Shown: one piece after another, positions 37,769-47,649 of the stretch
Layout of the letters: the number at the start of each line of letters is the position of its first letter
Numbering within the stretch: position 1 is the stretch's first letter
Source: Roseiarcus sp963833955
GTDB lineage: Bacteria > Pseudomonadota > Alphaproteobacteria > Rhizobiales > Beijerinckiaceae
Length of the DNA stretch: 64,000 nucleotides
Assembly: GCA_963833955.1 (NCBI GenBank)
Contig: CAWHZY010000021.1
Span: 372,001 to 436,000, forward strand
Direction: 5' to 3'
Made by a program: the position numbers and the translations under genes
The notes under the pieces: model-generated
The model's input: the letters and a program-made list of their open reading frames with translations, nothing else
Told to the model about the DNA's origin: nothing
Database searches by the model: none

Positions 37769-38977
37769 TTATCGCCTTTCCATAAGATGCTGAGTTGATC
37801 CAGGGCTCAGCGTCGCCAGGAGCGTTCCGTCCCGGCCGACAGCGAAATCCTGTCCCCGCCAGGCGACTTTTGTCGATGAAAAGCTGGTTAGATAAATCGC
37901 GAAGGAGAGGATGTCTCGAACAAAGAGAAGAGCATAGTTGGGATCCGGCAATTCAAATTGGCGTGTGAGGCTATACTTCAGGAACAGACGAGACGCCAGT
38001 GCGAATAGAATCGCCATCACGCCCGGACTGTCAAACCCGCGAAGCGCAGCCCCGATCAGGGCCAACGGCAAGGCGTGTGTGAGCCCGCTGCCGATATAGC
38101 CTACTGGATCGACGGCGAAAATCGTGCGCGCCCAACGCAACTCATGCCGAACCATCTCGCGAAGCGATCTTTCCTCGAACGCGTGCGCAACGAGCATCGG
38201 GGAGACGACGACATCCAGTCCGGCCTCACGCACCGCTTTGCCGATGGCGTAATCATCAGCCAGTTGGTTGGCGACTGTCTTGAAGCCTCCGATCCGCGAT
38301 AGCGTTTCTCGCGATAAAGCGATTGTGGCGCCGAGACATGGGCGCGCCATGCCAAGCGCGAGGCCAAGGATCGTGGTAGGCAGAAAATGATCGTGCACAG
38401 CCATGGCGGACATCCGCGACCAGAAGCCGCCGCTCGGCAGACCTCGGTAGAGGCAGGTGACCGCTCCGACGCCGGGCTGCGCCAGCGTGGCCGCCAACGT
38501 GCTCAAGTAATGTGAACCAACGGCCACGTCACTGTCGGCGGCGACAATGACGGAATGGCGAACGACCTCAGCCATATTGATGAGGTTGGAGATCTTGCGA
38601 TTGCTGCCATGCGTGGCGGCGTTGACGACCAATTCAATGTCTAGCTCTGGATATCGCGCAATCAGCGATCTGAGGACAGGGATCGCGCTATCGTCCGGAT
38701 CCTGAACGCCGAAAACGAACTGAATTTTTCCCGGATAATCCTGGTGGAAATAGGTTTCGATATTCTCGGACAGTTGCGTTTCGGCGCCATAGAGCGGCTT
38801 CAGGATCGAGACGTCGGGCCATGTTGTCGGAGTGGCGAGCGGGGCCCGTTGGACAAACCTACGCGCGGCCCAGACGGCGCCTAGGGCGCATAATGAGCCA
38901 AAGACGCTGACGGCGATGCAAACGACCGAGAGCCAGGCTGTTGTGAACGCAGCAATCTGTTCGGGACCGTAATTCAT
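37769..38977 (-). CDS. hpnI: Hopanoid glycosyltransferase HpnI
   Basis: A 402-residue membrane GT2/GT21 (ceramide-glucosyltransferase-like) enzyme. One N-terminal membrane helix (TAWLSVVCIAVSVFGSLCALGAVW), then VSILKPLYGAETQLSENIETYFHQDYP, the VFGVQDPDDSA and VIVAADSDVAVG acidic motifs, ADDYAIGKAVREAGLDV, and the RHELRWART Q/RxxRW-type site. Two or three C-terminal membrane segments follow. It adds N-acetylglucosamine from UDP-GlcNAc to bacteriohopanetetrol. The gene is intact and leads hpnI-hpnJ-hpnK on the minus strand. Its divergent neighbour is the sulfotransferase. Confidence 0.9.
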   Translation of the reverse strand: MNYGPEQIAAFTTAWLSVVCIAVSVFGSLCALGAVWAARRFVQRAPLATPTTWPDVSILKPLYGAETQLSENIETYFHQDYPGKIQFVFGVQDPDDSAIPVLRSLIARYPELDIELVVNAATHGSNRKISNLINMAEVVRHSVIVAADSDVAVGSHYLSTLAATLAQPGVGAVTCLYRGLPSGGFWSRMSAMAVHDHFLPTTILGLALGMARPCLGATIALSRETLSRIGGFKTVANQLADDYAIGKAVREAGLDVVVSPMLVAHAFEERSLREMVRHELRWARTIFAVDPVGYIGSGLTHALPLALIGAALRGFDSPGVMAILFALASRLFLKYSLTRQFELPDPNYALLFVRDILSFAIYLTSFSSTKVAWRGQDFAVGRDGTLLATLSPGSTQHLMERR

Positions 38978-39269
38978 CCTTCGATCCAGTTGTCCCCGGC
39001 GCGAACCGGGCGAGCGGGCTGGGATTCAAGGCGCCGATTCTTGCCAGAATCGTGTGCGGACCGCGACGACATGGTGACGCTTTGGTTACGGCTTCGTGAC
39101 GACAGTTGCATGAACCGTGGCGAACCTTGTGCGGGCAGTCTTGCGAATGGGTGGCGGGGGTTGCTCCGGCCTGCTATTTGCGCGCCACCAAGCTGAGGCG
39201 GCGGGCCCTGCGTCCCGCGCCCACGCCTCCCACCACTGGAGCTCATGTCGCGCCGTGATAGCCTGGGGA

Positions 39270-40466
39270 ATGAACCGGCTTGCCGGCGCGCTTTTCGCCG
39301 GCGACGAAACGAGGCTCGCGCCGGAGCCGCTGATCGCCGAAGCGGCAAAGGGCGCGCGCCTTGACGCCAAGCCGCTCGCCGACCCTCGCCTGACCGAGGC
39401 GCTAGGAGCCCTCACTTCCAGTCTCCACAAGGAGGCGTCGCTGTCGCCGTTTGGGCGCCTCGCGGCCCGTTGGGACATCGAGCGGATGCTCTCGACGCTG
39501 TTGATCCTCGCCGACACGGAGCGCGAAGATCCCGCGATCCTGACGCGGCCGCTCGCGTCTCCGATCTTCATTAGCGGCCTGCCGCGTAGCGGCACGACGT
39601 TCCTGCATGGCTTGCTTGCGGAGGATCCCCTCAATCGCGCCCCTCGCATCTGGGAGGCAATCTACCCGCGTCCTGAGCATCGCGCTGCCGAGTTCGGCGC
39701 AGGACGCAGGAGGGTCGAGCTGCAACTTAAGATCTTCAACCGGCTCTCGCCGGGAATCAGAAACCTGCATCCGATCGAAGCGGACGCGCCCGAGGAATGC
39801 ATTGAAATCACGAGCCAGGTATTCCGCAGCCCGCGCTACGATGACGTCTATCGCGCTCCGTCCTATCGCGCCTGGCTCGACGCATCCGGCTTTGACGAAG
39901 GCTACCAGTTCCTTGCGCGGTTTCTTCGCCATCTTCAGGGGTCGGCCCAACCGCCGCGGCGCTGGATCCTGAAATCGCCCGAACACGTTTTCTCCCTGGA
40001 TTCGCTTACCCGCGTTTTTCCTGACGCGATGCTCGTGTTCGTACACCGAGATCCCGGTCATGTGCTCGTCTCAGCCGCCCGGCTGACCGAGCTTCTGCGC
40101 GCGCCCTTCACCACGGCGATTGATCGACGGGAGATCGGCCGCAAGGTAGCCGACTACTGGCAGGATGGGATGCAGCGGATCGTCAAAGTCGCGGACGATA
40201 CGTCCTTTCCGCTGCGCTCCCGGCTGCTTCACGTGCAATATCGCTCGCTCGTCTCCGATCCAATTGGGACGATCGCACAGATCTATAGCGCGTTCGGTCT
40301 CGAGTTCTCGCAGGAAGCGCGGGAGGCGATGTCGGCTAAAGTCGCGCGTGCGCCGAACGGCGGCTACGGCGCCAACCGTTACCTGCCCGAGGAATTCGGA
40401 ATCGATCCGGAGCGTGAGCGCGATCGCGCCTCCGTCTATATCGAGCGCTTCGGAATCGCGAGCTAG
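39270..40466 (+). CDS. Sulfotransferase family protein
   Basis: A 398-residue PAPS-dependent sulfotransferase-like enzyme. The 5'-phosphosulfate loop is FISGLPRSGTTFLHGLLAEDP near residue 95; the 3'-phosphate site is VFVHRDPGHVLVSAARLTEL near residue 255. The WILKSPEHVFSLDSLTRVFPDAM block lies just before the second site. Helical N-terminus and RYLPEEFGI C-terminus are typical of the Sulfotransfer_3 group. It may sulfate a glycan or lipid. ATG 39270 or GTG 39255 may be the start; the frame is open to 39117, but those codons look non-coding. Confidence 0.8.
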   Translation: MNRLAGALFAGDETRLAPEPLIAEAAKGARLDAKPLADPRLTEALGALTSSLHKEASLSPFGRLAARWDIERMLSTLLILADTEREDPAILTRPLASPIFISGLPRSGTTFLHGLLAEDPLNRAPRIWEAIYPRPEHRAAEFGAGRRRVELQLKIFNRLSPGIRNLHPIEADAPEECIEITSQVFRSPRYDDVYRAPSYRAWLDASGFDEGYQFLARFLRHLQGSAQPPRRWILKSPEHVFSLDSLTRVFPDAMLVFVHRDPGHVLVSAARLTELLRAPFTTAIDRREIGRKVADYWQDGMQRIVKVADDTSFPLRSRLLHVQYRSLVSDPIGTIAQIYSAFGLEFSQEAREAMSAKVARAPNGGYGANRYLPEEFGIDPERERDRASVYIERFGIAS

Positions 40467-41064
40467 CTGTCAGTTTAAGGCAAGGCTGGGCTTCTCCAGG
40501 GCTCGTCTCGACCATGCGGGGCTCTCAGTCTCGCCCCGGGGGCCGCGTCGCACGCGTTTTGCGCGGCGTTACCGCTTCGAGCGTCACGGCATTTCCTTTT
40601 GACTGACACACCTCCGACAACTGATGCGGCTACGAGAAACACGCTCTCGATGTGATGGCTTGGAAATCCATCACGTCGGCGGAGTTTCAAAGGCGCTGTT
40701 GTGTCGGGTTCGGTCCGCCGTGCTGTAGGCACGATCTCGGCGTCATGGATCACCAGTTTGAGCTAGGTGCGGCTCAATAGCGGGAGCGGTCACCTCACTC
40801 GAGGCCGCACGGGCCGCTCTCGCTTCTCCATCGGGGGCCGAAAACGCCATTTGGCGAAGCGGAGACGACGCCAGGCATCGAGGAAGCGCTGGTTGAGGCC
40901 ATGTTGCGCTCGTGACGATCGCTTCGCTCTCACCAACAAGGTCTTCGTCCTGCCCGTGAATACCCCCGGTGCTGGCGGGCGATCCGGGGCGAGGCTGCTT
41001 TCAATCGGCCAAACCGGTATCGTGCGGCCTCTGGCCATCGATAAGCGCCCAGCCGAGGACTCGT
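40467..41064. other. 600-bp stretch without a convincing gene
   Basis: The region has several short frames on both strands, none with recognisable motifs. A minus-strand frame (41038-40790: NQRFLDAWRRLRFAKWRFR) is basic and might be debris of an insertion sequence, but this is not supported. The ribosome site of the GH15 gene (gagga near 41055) is at the right edge. Confidence 0.35.
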
Positions 41065-42909
41065 ATGCCGCTTCGAATTGAGGATTACGCCGTCATCGGG
41101 AATTGTGAGACGGCGGCGCTGGTCGGGCGCGACGGCTCGATCGATTGGCTATGCCTGCCGCGTTTCGACAGCGCCGCGTGTTTTTCCGCCCTCCTCGGCG
41201 GCCCTGAGCACGGACGGTGGCTGATCGCGCCGACGCAAAATGACGCAGAGATCACGCGACGCTATCTGAGCAACACTCTAATCCTCGAAACGGTTTTCAC
41301 CACAACCGACGGTTCGGTCTCGCTCACCGATTTCATGTACAGACGCAACGGCTCGTCCGAGTTGGTGCGCATCGTCAGGGGCCTTCAGGGCGAGGTTCCC
41401 ATGCGGACCGAACTCGTCGTCCGATTCGACTATGGCTCGATCGTTCCCTGGGTGTCTCAGCAAGAGGACGGGCGGCTTCAATTCGTCGCCGGCCCGGACA
41501 GAGTGCTGCTTCAGACGCCCGTTCCGACGCGCGGCGAGGATATGCGCACGCTCGGTGATTTCACGCTCCGCGAGGGCGAAGAGGCAAGCTTCGTTCTCAA
41601 CTGGTCGCCGTCATTTCACGCGGCGCCTCCGCCCCTGTCAGGGGAGGCGCTCGCAGATGCGAACAAACAAGTCCATTCCTTTTGGACCGGCTGGGCCGCG
41701 GCTTTCAAGCCAGCGGACCATTGGGGCGAGGCGGTTCTTCGCTCGCTTCTGACTTTGAAGGCGCTCGCGCACTGGGAAACCGGCGGCATTGTCGCGGCCG
41801 CGACGACCTCCTTGCCCGAACAGCTCGGGGGCCCGCGCAATTGGGACTATCGGTATTGCTGGCTTCGGGACGCGACCTTCACCCTTTATGCTTTGATCGG
41901 GGCGGGCATTCTCGACGAAGCGAAGGCCTGGCACGAATGGCTCCTGCGCGCGGTCGCCGGCTCCCCGGACGACTTGCAGATCCTCTACGGCGTGGCGGGC
42001 GAACGGCGGCTCCAGGAATTCGAGATTCCCTGGCTGCGGGGCTACGAAGGCTCGGCTCCGGTCCGAATCGGCAACGGCGCGGTGGGACAACTCCAACTCG
42101 ACGTCTACGGCGAAGTGCTCGACGCCTTTTACGTCGCGCGCCGCGCCGGTCTCTCGACGAGCGATGCGACCTGGGCGCTGGAATGCTCCCTCCTTTTGCA
42201 CCTCGAGAAAATCTGGCGAGAGCCGGACGAAGGCATCTGGGAAGTGCGCGGCGGGCGGCGCCACTTCACGCATTCGAAGGTCATGGCGTGGGTCGCGTTC
42301 GACCGCGCGGTTCGATCCATCGAAGACTTCGGGCTCGAGGGACCGCTCGAGCGCTGGCGAGGAGTCCGCGACGCGATTCATGACGAGGTGTGCGAGCACG
42401 GGTATGACGGAAACGAAAACACGTTCGTCCAGTCTTTCGGCGATGCGACGATGGACGCGAGCCTGCTCCTCATTCCCATCGTCGGCTTTTTGCCGCCTGA
42501 CGATCCCCGTGTCCAAGGCACGGTCGCCGCAGTCGAGCGCAAGCTCCTTCGCGAGGGATTCGTGATGCGCTACGACACCGGAACCGCGGTCGACGGCTTG
42601 CCGCCAGGGGAGGGCGCTTTCCTCGCCTGCAGCTTCTGGCTTGTCGACAATTATGTGCTGCTCGGGCGCTACGATGAAGCGCATGCGCTGTTCGAGCGCC
42701 TGCTGGCGTTGCGCAATGACGTCGGGCTTCTGGCGGAGGAATACGATCCGCACAGCAATCGCCAGCTCGGCAACTTTCCTCAGGCTTTCTCGCATCTCGC
42801 GCTCATCAATGCGGCGCATAGCTTGAGCACGTGGGAGGGGGCGGCGCGTCTGCGGTCGGCGAAATCGGAGCCTCCTGCGGCGGAGCCAGCGGCGAGCGCG
42901 CCGGGTTGA
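41065..42909 (+). CDS. Glycoside hydrolase family 15 (glucoamylase/trehalase-type)
   Basis: A 614-residue cytoplasmic enzyme, no signal peptide. The N-terminal beta-sandwich begins MPLRIEDYAVIGNCETAALVGRDGSIDWLCLPRFDS. The (alpha/alpha)6 barrel has GGPRNWDYRYCWLRDATFTLYAL with substrate-binding Arg-Asp, an HSKVMAWVAFDRAV block, GNENTFVQSFGDATMDASLLLIP, and GEGAFLACSFWLVDNYVLLGR followed by EYDPHSNRQLGNFPQAFSHLALI. These GH15 members release glucose from alpha-glucans or cleave trehalose; which one is not clear. ATG 41065 is supported by gagga 6-10 nt upstream. A palindromic repeat follows its stop. Confidence 0.85.
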   Translation: MPLRIEDYAVIGNCETAALVGRDGSIDWLCLPRFDSAACFSALLGGPEHGRWLIAPTQNDAEITRRYLSNTLILETVFTTTDGSVSLTDFMYRRNGSSELVRIVRGLQGEVPMRTELVVRFDYGSIVPWVSQQEDGRLQFVAGPDRVLLQTPVPTRGEDMRTLGDFTLREGEEASFVLNWSPSFHAAPPPLSGEALADANKQVHSFWTGWAAAFKPADHWGEAVLRSLLTLKALAHWETGGIVAAATTSLPEQLGGPRNWDYRYCWLRDATFTLYALIGAGILDEAKAWHEWLLRAVAGSPDDLQILYGVAGERRLQEFEIPWLRGYEGSAPVRIGNGAVGQLQLDVYGEVLDAFYVARRAGLSTSDATWALECSLLLHLEKIWREPDEGIWEVRGGRRHFTHSKVMAWVAFDRAVRSIEDFGLEGPLERWRGVRDAIHDEVCEHGYDGNENTFVQSFGDATMDASLLLIPIVGFLPPDDPRVQGTVAAVERKLLREGFVMRYDTGTAVDGLPPGEGAFLACSFWLVDNYVLLGRYDEAHALFERLLALRNDVGLLAEEYDPHSNRQLGNFPQAFSHLALINAAHSLSTWEGAARLRSAKSEPPAAEPAASAPG

Positions 42910-42932
42910 CGGCGGCCGAGCCCTTGTTGAAC

Positions 42933-43041
42933 CCTCATGGCGACGCGGCGATCCAGGAGTCGAGAGACGGCCTTCGTTCGTTCCGCTGAATTGCTGCCCC
43001 CGGGTCCCCGAGCCCGGGGGTCGCAACGACGATCGCGGGTC
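42933..43041. repeat. Palindromic intergenic repeat, copy 1
   Basis: Contains gcgacgcggcgatccaggag, also present at 58257-58277, and an 8-bp GC hairpin (42997-43004 with 43013-43020). The end, tcgcaacgacgatcgcgggtcgac, is nearly the same as the two flanks of the IS1111-type element when that element is removed. It lies between the GH15 and hydroxylase genes and could end transcription. Confidence 0.75.
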
Positions 43042-43258
43042 GACCCAAAGCAATTTGTTCGAGGCCAAGAAACTGCGTGCGCGACTGAGATCTTCGGTTT
43101 ATTTACCTCCAACTTGTAACTGCAAGGTGGAGCTGCGGAACGGCGTCGCCTCAACTGACCTAATCCTTGAGGAGCGAGGCGCCTCAGGACGAGGTGGTTG
43201 GCAGTTACTTCAACAGCGGGCCGGGGGCGGTCGATGGAATTCAGCGGAGGAAGGTCTC

Positions 43259-44272
43259 ATGGACGACCTCGCCTATGGCAAACGGAACAAGCGAGGCGAC
43301 TGGACGCCGAGCGCCTTCCTCACGATCGCTCCCGTCTTCGTGCTGCCGCCTAAACCTCTCGCTTTTCTCAAATGGCTGCCTGGATATTTTCTGCCGTGGA
43401 ACTTGCTGTTTGCCGCGTCCGCGGTCGCCTATGCGCTTTTCGTGCTTCCGGACGTCGAAATCATGAAGACCTTCGCCTGGGGCTGGGTTCTGAGACTCTT
43501 TATTGTGAACTGCGTGGCGGTTCTCCTGTTTTATAGCGCCTTCGAATACCGGCTCTATATGTCGCGCGCTCAAGGAAACCGGTTCAAGTACCACGCCAAA
43601 TTTCCCAACGACCAGAAGAACAACGCCTTTCTGTTCCAGAGCCAGAACCTCGAGGGCATCATCCGCGGATTTGGAACTGGCGTGCCGATCTGGACGGCCT
43701 ACGAGGTCGGCATCCTCTACGCCTTCGCCAATGGCTACGCGCCCTGGCTCTCCTTCGCCCAGCATCCCTTCTATCTCGGGTGCGTTGCTCTGCTCGTGCC
43801 GATCTTCCACGAGTTCCACTTCTTCTGTATTCACCGGCTGATCCACTGGCCGCCGCTTTATCGCTCCGTTCACAGCGTCCATCACCACTCGGTCAATCCG
43901 TCGCCATGGTCGTCGCTGTCGATGCATCCGGTCGAGCAGCTCCTTTATTTCTCATCCTCGCTCATCCATGTGATCATTCCCTCGAACCCGGTGCTGGCGA
44001 TCTATCAATTGCATTACGCAGGCTTCGGCGCGGTCGTCGGCCATATCGGCTTCGACAAGATCGAGACCGGCGCCAAGAGCGCCTTCGACAGCCATGCCTA
44101 CGGCCACTACTTGCACCATAAGCATTTCGAGGTGAACTACGGCGACGGGCTCGTGCCTTTGGACAAGCTGTTCGGCACCTGGCACGACGGCTCGCCCGAC
44201 GCTGAGGCGCGGATGAACGCGCGCTACGAGAGGCGCAAGGCGCGGCTCAACGCGGTCAAGGCGGCAGGCTGA
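43259..44272 (+). CDS. Sterol desaturase/fatty acid hydroxylase superfamily protein
   Basis: A 337-residue integral membrane di-iron protein. Four or five hydrophobic segments lead into the His clusters: FHEFHFFCIHRLIHW, SVHSVHHHSVNPSPWSSLSMHPVE, and HAYGHYLHHKHFEVNYG. The spacing fits the HxxxH/HxxHH pattern of fatty acid hydroxylases and sterol desaturases. It probably hydroxylates a lipid; hopanoid modification is possible but not shown. ATG 43259 follows gcggaggaaggtc. The frame is open upstream to 43055, but that section is not conserved. Confidence 0.85.
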   Translation: MDDLAYGKRNKRGDWTPSAFLTIAPVFVLPPKPLAFLKWLPGYFLPWNLLFAASAVAYALFVLPDVEIMKTFAWGWVLRLFIVNCVAVLLFYSAFEYRLYMSRAQGNRFKYHAKFPNDQKNNAFLFQSQNLEGIIRGFGTGVPIWTAYEVGILYAFANGYAPWLSFAQHPFYLGCVALLVPIFHEFHFFCIHRLIHWPPLYRSVHSVHHHSVNPSPWSSLSMHPVEQLLYFSSSLIHVIIPSNPVLAIYQLHYAGFGAVVGHIGFDKIETGAKSAFDSHAYGHYLHHKHFEVNYGDGLVPLDKLFGTWHDGSPDAEARMNARYERRKARLNAVKAAG

Positions 44273-44351
44273 AGCGTCTGAAGACGAGGCGCGAATTGTC
44301 GCCGCGCTCGGCTCCAGCGCGGCGACGGGGTCGCCGACCGCGTCTATAAGG

Positions 44352-45653
44352 TCACGCCCCCGTCACGCGCCAGATCACATTGCCCACGTCGTCGGCGACC
44401 AGGAGCGACCCGTCCGGTCCCAGCGCCACGCCGACCGGCCGCCCGAACGAGGAGCGCTCGTCGGGCGCGAGGAATCCGCTCAGAATTTCGCGCGACGGCC
44501 CGACCGGACGCCCATTCGAGAACGGCACGAAGATAACCTTGTAGCCGCTCAGCGTGCTCCGGTTCCAGGAGCCGTGCTGCCCGATCACCATGCCCTCGGG
44601 AAACCCCGGGAGAACGCCGGCGGGCAGCCAGCAGAGCCCGAGCGAGGCGGTGTGGCCGCCGAGCGCATAGTCCGGCTGGATTGCGCTCGCGACCAACGCC
44701 GCATCTTGAGGCACGCGGTCGTCGACCGTCTTGCCCCAATAGCAATAGGGCCAGCCGTAGAAGCCGCCATCGCGAACCGAGGTGAGATAATCGGGCGGCG
44801 TCTCATCGCCCAGGCCATCGCGCTCGTTGACCACTGTCCAGAGCGCGCCGGTGTGAGGCTCCCAGGCGAGCCCGACGGGATTGCGCAGGCCGGAGGCAAA
44901 GATGCGGCTCTTGCCGCTCGCGAGGTCGAGCTCATGAATGGCGGCGCGGCCCTGTTCCACGACCATGCCCTTATCGGCGATGTTGGTCAGCGAGCCGACT
45001 CCGATATAGAGCCTCGTCTTGTCGGGCGACAAAAGCAGGCTGCGGGTCCAGTGCCCGCCGCCATTGTGCGTGGTCAGCCTGCGACCGGGCTCGGTGATGC
45101 TGTTCGCGCCCGTCGTGTAGGGATAGGCAACCACGCCATCGGTGTTGCCGACGTAGAGCGTATCGGCGAGAAGCGCCATGCCGAATGGCTGCTTGAGGCC
45201 GTCGAGGAACGTGTTCTTCGTCTCGGCGACGCCGTCGCGATCGCTGTCGCGCAAGAGCGTGATGCGGTTCGGGCTGTCGCCGAGCGCCGCCGCCCGTCTC
45301 ATCGTCGCGACCATGGCGTAGTCGAACAGGGTGTTGACCGGGTCCGGCGTGGTCAGCGCTTCGGCGACGAGGATGTCGCCATTCGGCAGCACGTGGATCC
45401 ATCGCGGATGCTTGAGGTCGGTCGCAAACGCGTTGACCTTGAGCCCGGGAGCGGGGTTCGGCGCCTGTCCCGGGCTCCAACCCCTGGCGGTCGGCATCTT
45501 GAGCGTCGGGAGGCTGCCCTGCGGCTTGGCGAGTGGAATGGTAGGATTGCCGCCGAAGGCTTGTGTGACCTTTCGGCCATCCTGCCCCCGCAACACGATC
45601 GTTGCAGCGCCGATCTGCTCGACGACACGGGAGAAAATTTCTGAAAACGCCAT
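44352..45653 (-). CDS. Sorbosone dehydrogenase-like PQQ/beta-propeller protein
   Basis: A 433-residue six-bladed propeller of the glucose/sorbosone dehydrogenase type. Seen: FATDLKHPRWIHVLPNGDILVAEA, NPNRITLLRD-like PNRITLLRDSDRDGVAE, FGMALLADTLYVGNTD, GGHWTRSLLLSPDKTRLYIGVGS, SGLRNPVGLAWEPHTGALWTVVNERD, and HTASLGLCWLPAG, which line the PQQ site in the family. No typical N-terminal signal is visible (MAFSEIFSRVVEQIG), though family members often act in the periplasm. It ends the minus-strand otn gene run, 75 bp from otnC. It could oxidise an aldose or sugar aldehyde to the acid consumed by the otn enzymes; this is inference. Confidence 0.75.
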   Translation of the reverse strand: MAFSEIFSRVVEQIGAATIVLRGQDGRKVTQAFGGNPTIPLAKPQGSLPTLKMPTARGWSPGQAPNPAPGLKVNAFATDLKHPRWIHVLPNGDILVAEALTTPDPVNTLFDYAMVATMRRAAALGDSPNRITLLRDSDRDGVAETKNTFLDGLKQPFGMALLADTLYVGNTDGVVAYPYTTGANSITEPGRRLTTHNGGGHWTRSLLLSPDKTRLYIGVGSLTNIADKGMVVEQGRAAIHELDLASGKSRIFASGLRNPVGLAWEPHTGALWTVVNERDGLGDETPPDYLTSVRDGGFYGWPYCYWGKTVDDRVPQDAALVASAIQPDYALGGHTASLGLCWLPAGVLPGFPEGMVIGQHGSWNRSTLSGYKVIFVPFSNGRPVGPSREILSGFLAPDERSSFGRPVGVALGPDGSLLVADDVGNVIWRVTGA

Positions 45654-45727
45654 CGTTAGTGCCCTTCGAATATCGCGCGCATCTTAGTACAGGCTTTTGA
45701 CGTTTGCGCGCGGAAAGCGTGGGCGCG

Positions 45728-46370
45728 TCAGCGCAGATTGTAGCGTTCGCGCAAGTCGCTCACTTCAGCCGGCGTCAGCGGGCTGATCGACTGGCCGCGC
45801 AGCATGAGGAAGAGCTTGGCCGTCTCCTCAAGCTCCTCCGTCGCATATTGGGCGTTCTCGAGCGACGTGCCGGCGACAACGGGACCGTGATTGGCGAGCA
45901 GCACGGCATGGTGCTCGCCGGCGAGGGCGCCGACCGCTTTGGCCAGACTTTCGTCGCCAGGCGGATAATAGGGCGCAAGCGGCAAGCGCCCGACGCGCAT
46001 CACGAAATAAGCAGTGAGCGGCGGCAGCGCGTCACGCGGGTCGACGTCGGCGAGCAGGCTCACGGCGACCGAATGGGTCGAATGAAGATGCACCACCGCG
46101 CGGGCGTCCGGTCGCTGCTCGTACATGCAAAAGTGCAGGAACGCTTCCTTGGTCGGCTTGCCGCCCGAGAGCAAGCGGCCCTCGATGATCGAACTTCGTC
46201 AAGTTCGCCGGATCGAGCTTGCCGAGCGAAGCGTTGGTCGGCGTCATCAGCCAGCCGCCATCGCCCAAGCGAACGCTGATGTTTCCCGTCGATCCGAAAG
46301 TGAGCCCACGGGAGAAGAGCGAGAGCCCGACCTCGCAGATCTCGTCGCGCGCCCGCGTCTCGTCACCCAT
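45728..46370 (-). pseudogene. otnC: 3-oxo-tetronate 4-phosphate decarboxylase OtnC, frameshifted
   Basis: A class II aldolase-fold protein of about 213 residues. The first part (ATG 46370) has EICEVGLSLFSRGLTFGSTGNISVRL and LMTPTNASLGKLDPANLTK. One extra base near 46193 shifts the frame; the second frame gives IEGRLLSGGKPTKEAFLHFCMYEQRPDA and VVHLHSTHSVAVSLL with the metal-binding His-x-His, then LANHGPVVAG. This pattern fits OtnC, which decarboxylates 3-oxo-tetronate 4-phosphate to DHAP. It lies 9 bp after otnK in the same operon. Probably a functional gene with a sequence indel. Confidence 0.85.
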
Positions 46371-46379
46371 GGACCATCC

Positions 46380-47648
46380 TTATCGCGTCATCGTGAGCGC
46401 GCGGGTGAAGAAATCGCGGCCGCCGAAATTGCCGGACTTGAGCGCCATCTGCAATTCGCCGCCGTTTCGCCCGACGGTGCGCATGAGCGGCACGCCCGGC
46501 GCGATTTCCGGCCCCAGGCGGAACGCCGAGACGCCCAGCCGATCGACTGCGGCCCCAGAGGTCTCGCCGCCTGCGACGACGAGCCGGCGCACGCCGAAGT
46601 CGACAAGTCCGGACGCGATCTCGGCCAGCGCGTGTTCGATCGCGTGGCCGGACTTGTCTCGGCCGTAGCGCGCCTGGAGCGCCGCGACCTGCTCCGGCGC
46701 CTCGCTCGACGCGATCACGACTGGGCCTGACCCGATGCGGTCCTTTGCCCAGTTCAGCGCCCGATCGGTCTCGCCAGCGCCCTTGATCAGCGCTTCGGAA
46801 GAGAGACGCAGCACGGGAATCTCATTCTCGACCGCCGCGATCTGCTCGAGCGTCGCGCGCGAGCACGAGCCCGCGAGGATCGCAGCGCTCCCGCCTACCG
46901 CCTCGAGGGCAGCGGCGTGCGCCGTCCCGGCGCGGCCGCGGGCCAGCGCGCGCGCAAGGCCAAGGCCAAGGCCCGAGGCGCCGACAGAGAACGTGCTCTC
47001 AGCCGCGGCGTCGCCGAGCGCTTCGAGATCGCGCTCGAAAACAGCGTCGACAATCGCCGAGCCATAGCCTTGCGCCGTGAGCTCGGCGCGGGCGCGGGAG
47101 ACCGCTTCGCTTCCCTGTTCGACGGTCATGAGGTCGATGAGTCCGACGGACCCTTTCGACTGCCGCTGCAACACCCGCACAAGATTGGAATCGTGCATCG
47201 GATTGAGCGGATGGTCCTTGAGCGGGCTCTCGTTCAGGGGCATCAGGCCGACGAACAGATGACCCAGATAGACGGTCCGTCCCGTCTCTGGAAAGGCCGG
47301 CGTCACCAAAGCGCAGCCGCCGCGCGCTTTCGCTCCAAGAGCGTCCGCTACGGGGCCGATGTTGCCGGCGTCGGTCGAGTCGAAAGTGGAGCAGACCTTG
47401 TACATCACATGCCGCGCGCCGCGCGCAGAGAGCCAGTCATAGGCGGCTGTCGCCGCCTCGACGGCTTGGCTCGCCTCGACTGAGCGGATCTTCAGAGCGA
47501 CGACAATCGCTTCGGCGTCATCGACCTTCAAGCCGGGCGGGGGTACGCCGATGGTTTGAATGGTCGAGAGGCCATTGCGGTTGAGCGTGTTAGCGAGATC
47601 GGACGCGCCTGTGTAGTCGTCGGCGACGGCGCCCAACAAAAGCGGCAT
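46380..47648 (-). CDS. otnK: 3-oxo-tetronate kinase OtnK (DUF1537 family)
   Basis: A 422-residue four-carbon acid sugar kinase. N-terminal domain: LLLGAVADDYTGASDLANTL at the start, VMYKVCSTFDSTDAGNIGPVADAL, and LVTPAFPETGRTVYLGHLFV, typical of DUF1537. C-terminal nucleotide domain: AAILAGSCSRATLEQIA, VVIASSE and LVVAGGETSGAAVDRLGV. It phosphorylates 3-oxo-tetronate at C4. ATG 47648 gives MPLLLGAVADDYTG, 1 nt after the otnI stop, so the two are translationally coupled; the longer open frame to 47741 overlaps otnI. Confidence 0.9.
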   Translation of the reverse strand: MPLLLGAVADDYTGASDLANTLNRNGLSTIQTIGVPPPGLKVDDAEAIVVALKIRSVEASQAVEAATAAYDWLSARGARHVMYKVCSTFDSTDAGNIGPVADALGAKARGGCALVTPAFPETGRTVYLGHLFVGLMPLNESPLKDHPLNPMHDSNLVRVLQRQSKGSVGLIDLMTVEQGSEAVSRARAELTAQGYGSAIVDAVFERDLEALGDAAAESTFSVGASGLGLGLARALARGRAGTAHAAALEAVGGSAAILAGSCSRATLEQIAAVENEIPVLRLSSEALIKGAGETDRALNWAKDRIGSGPVVIASSEAPEQVAALQARYGRDKSGHAIEHALAEIASGLVDFGVRRLVVAGGETSGAAVDRLGVSAFRLGPEIAPGVPLMRTVGRNGGELQMALKSGNFGGRDFFTRALTMTR

Positions 47649-47649
47649 G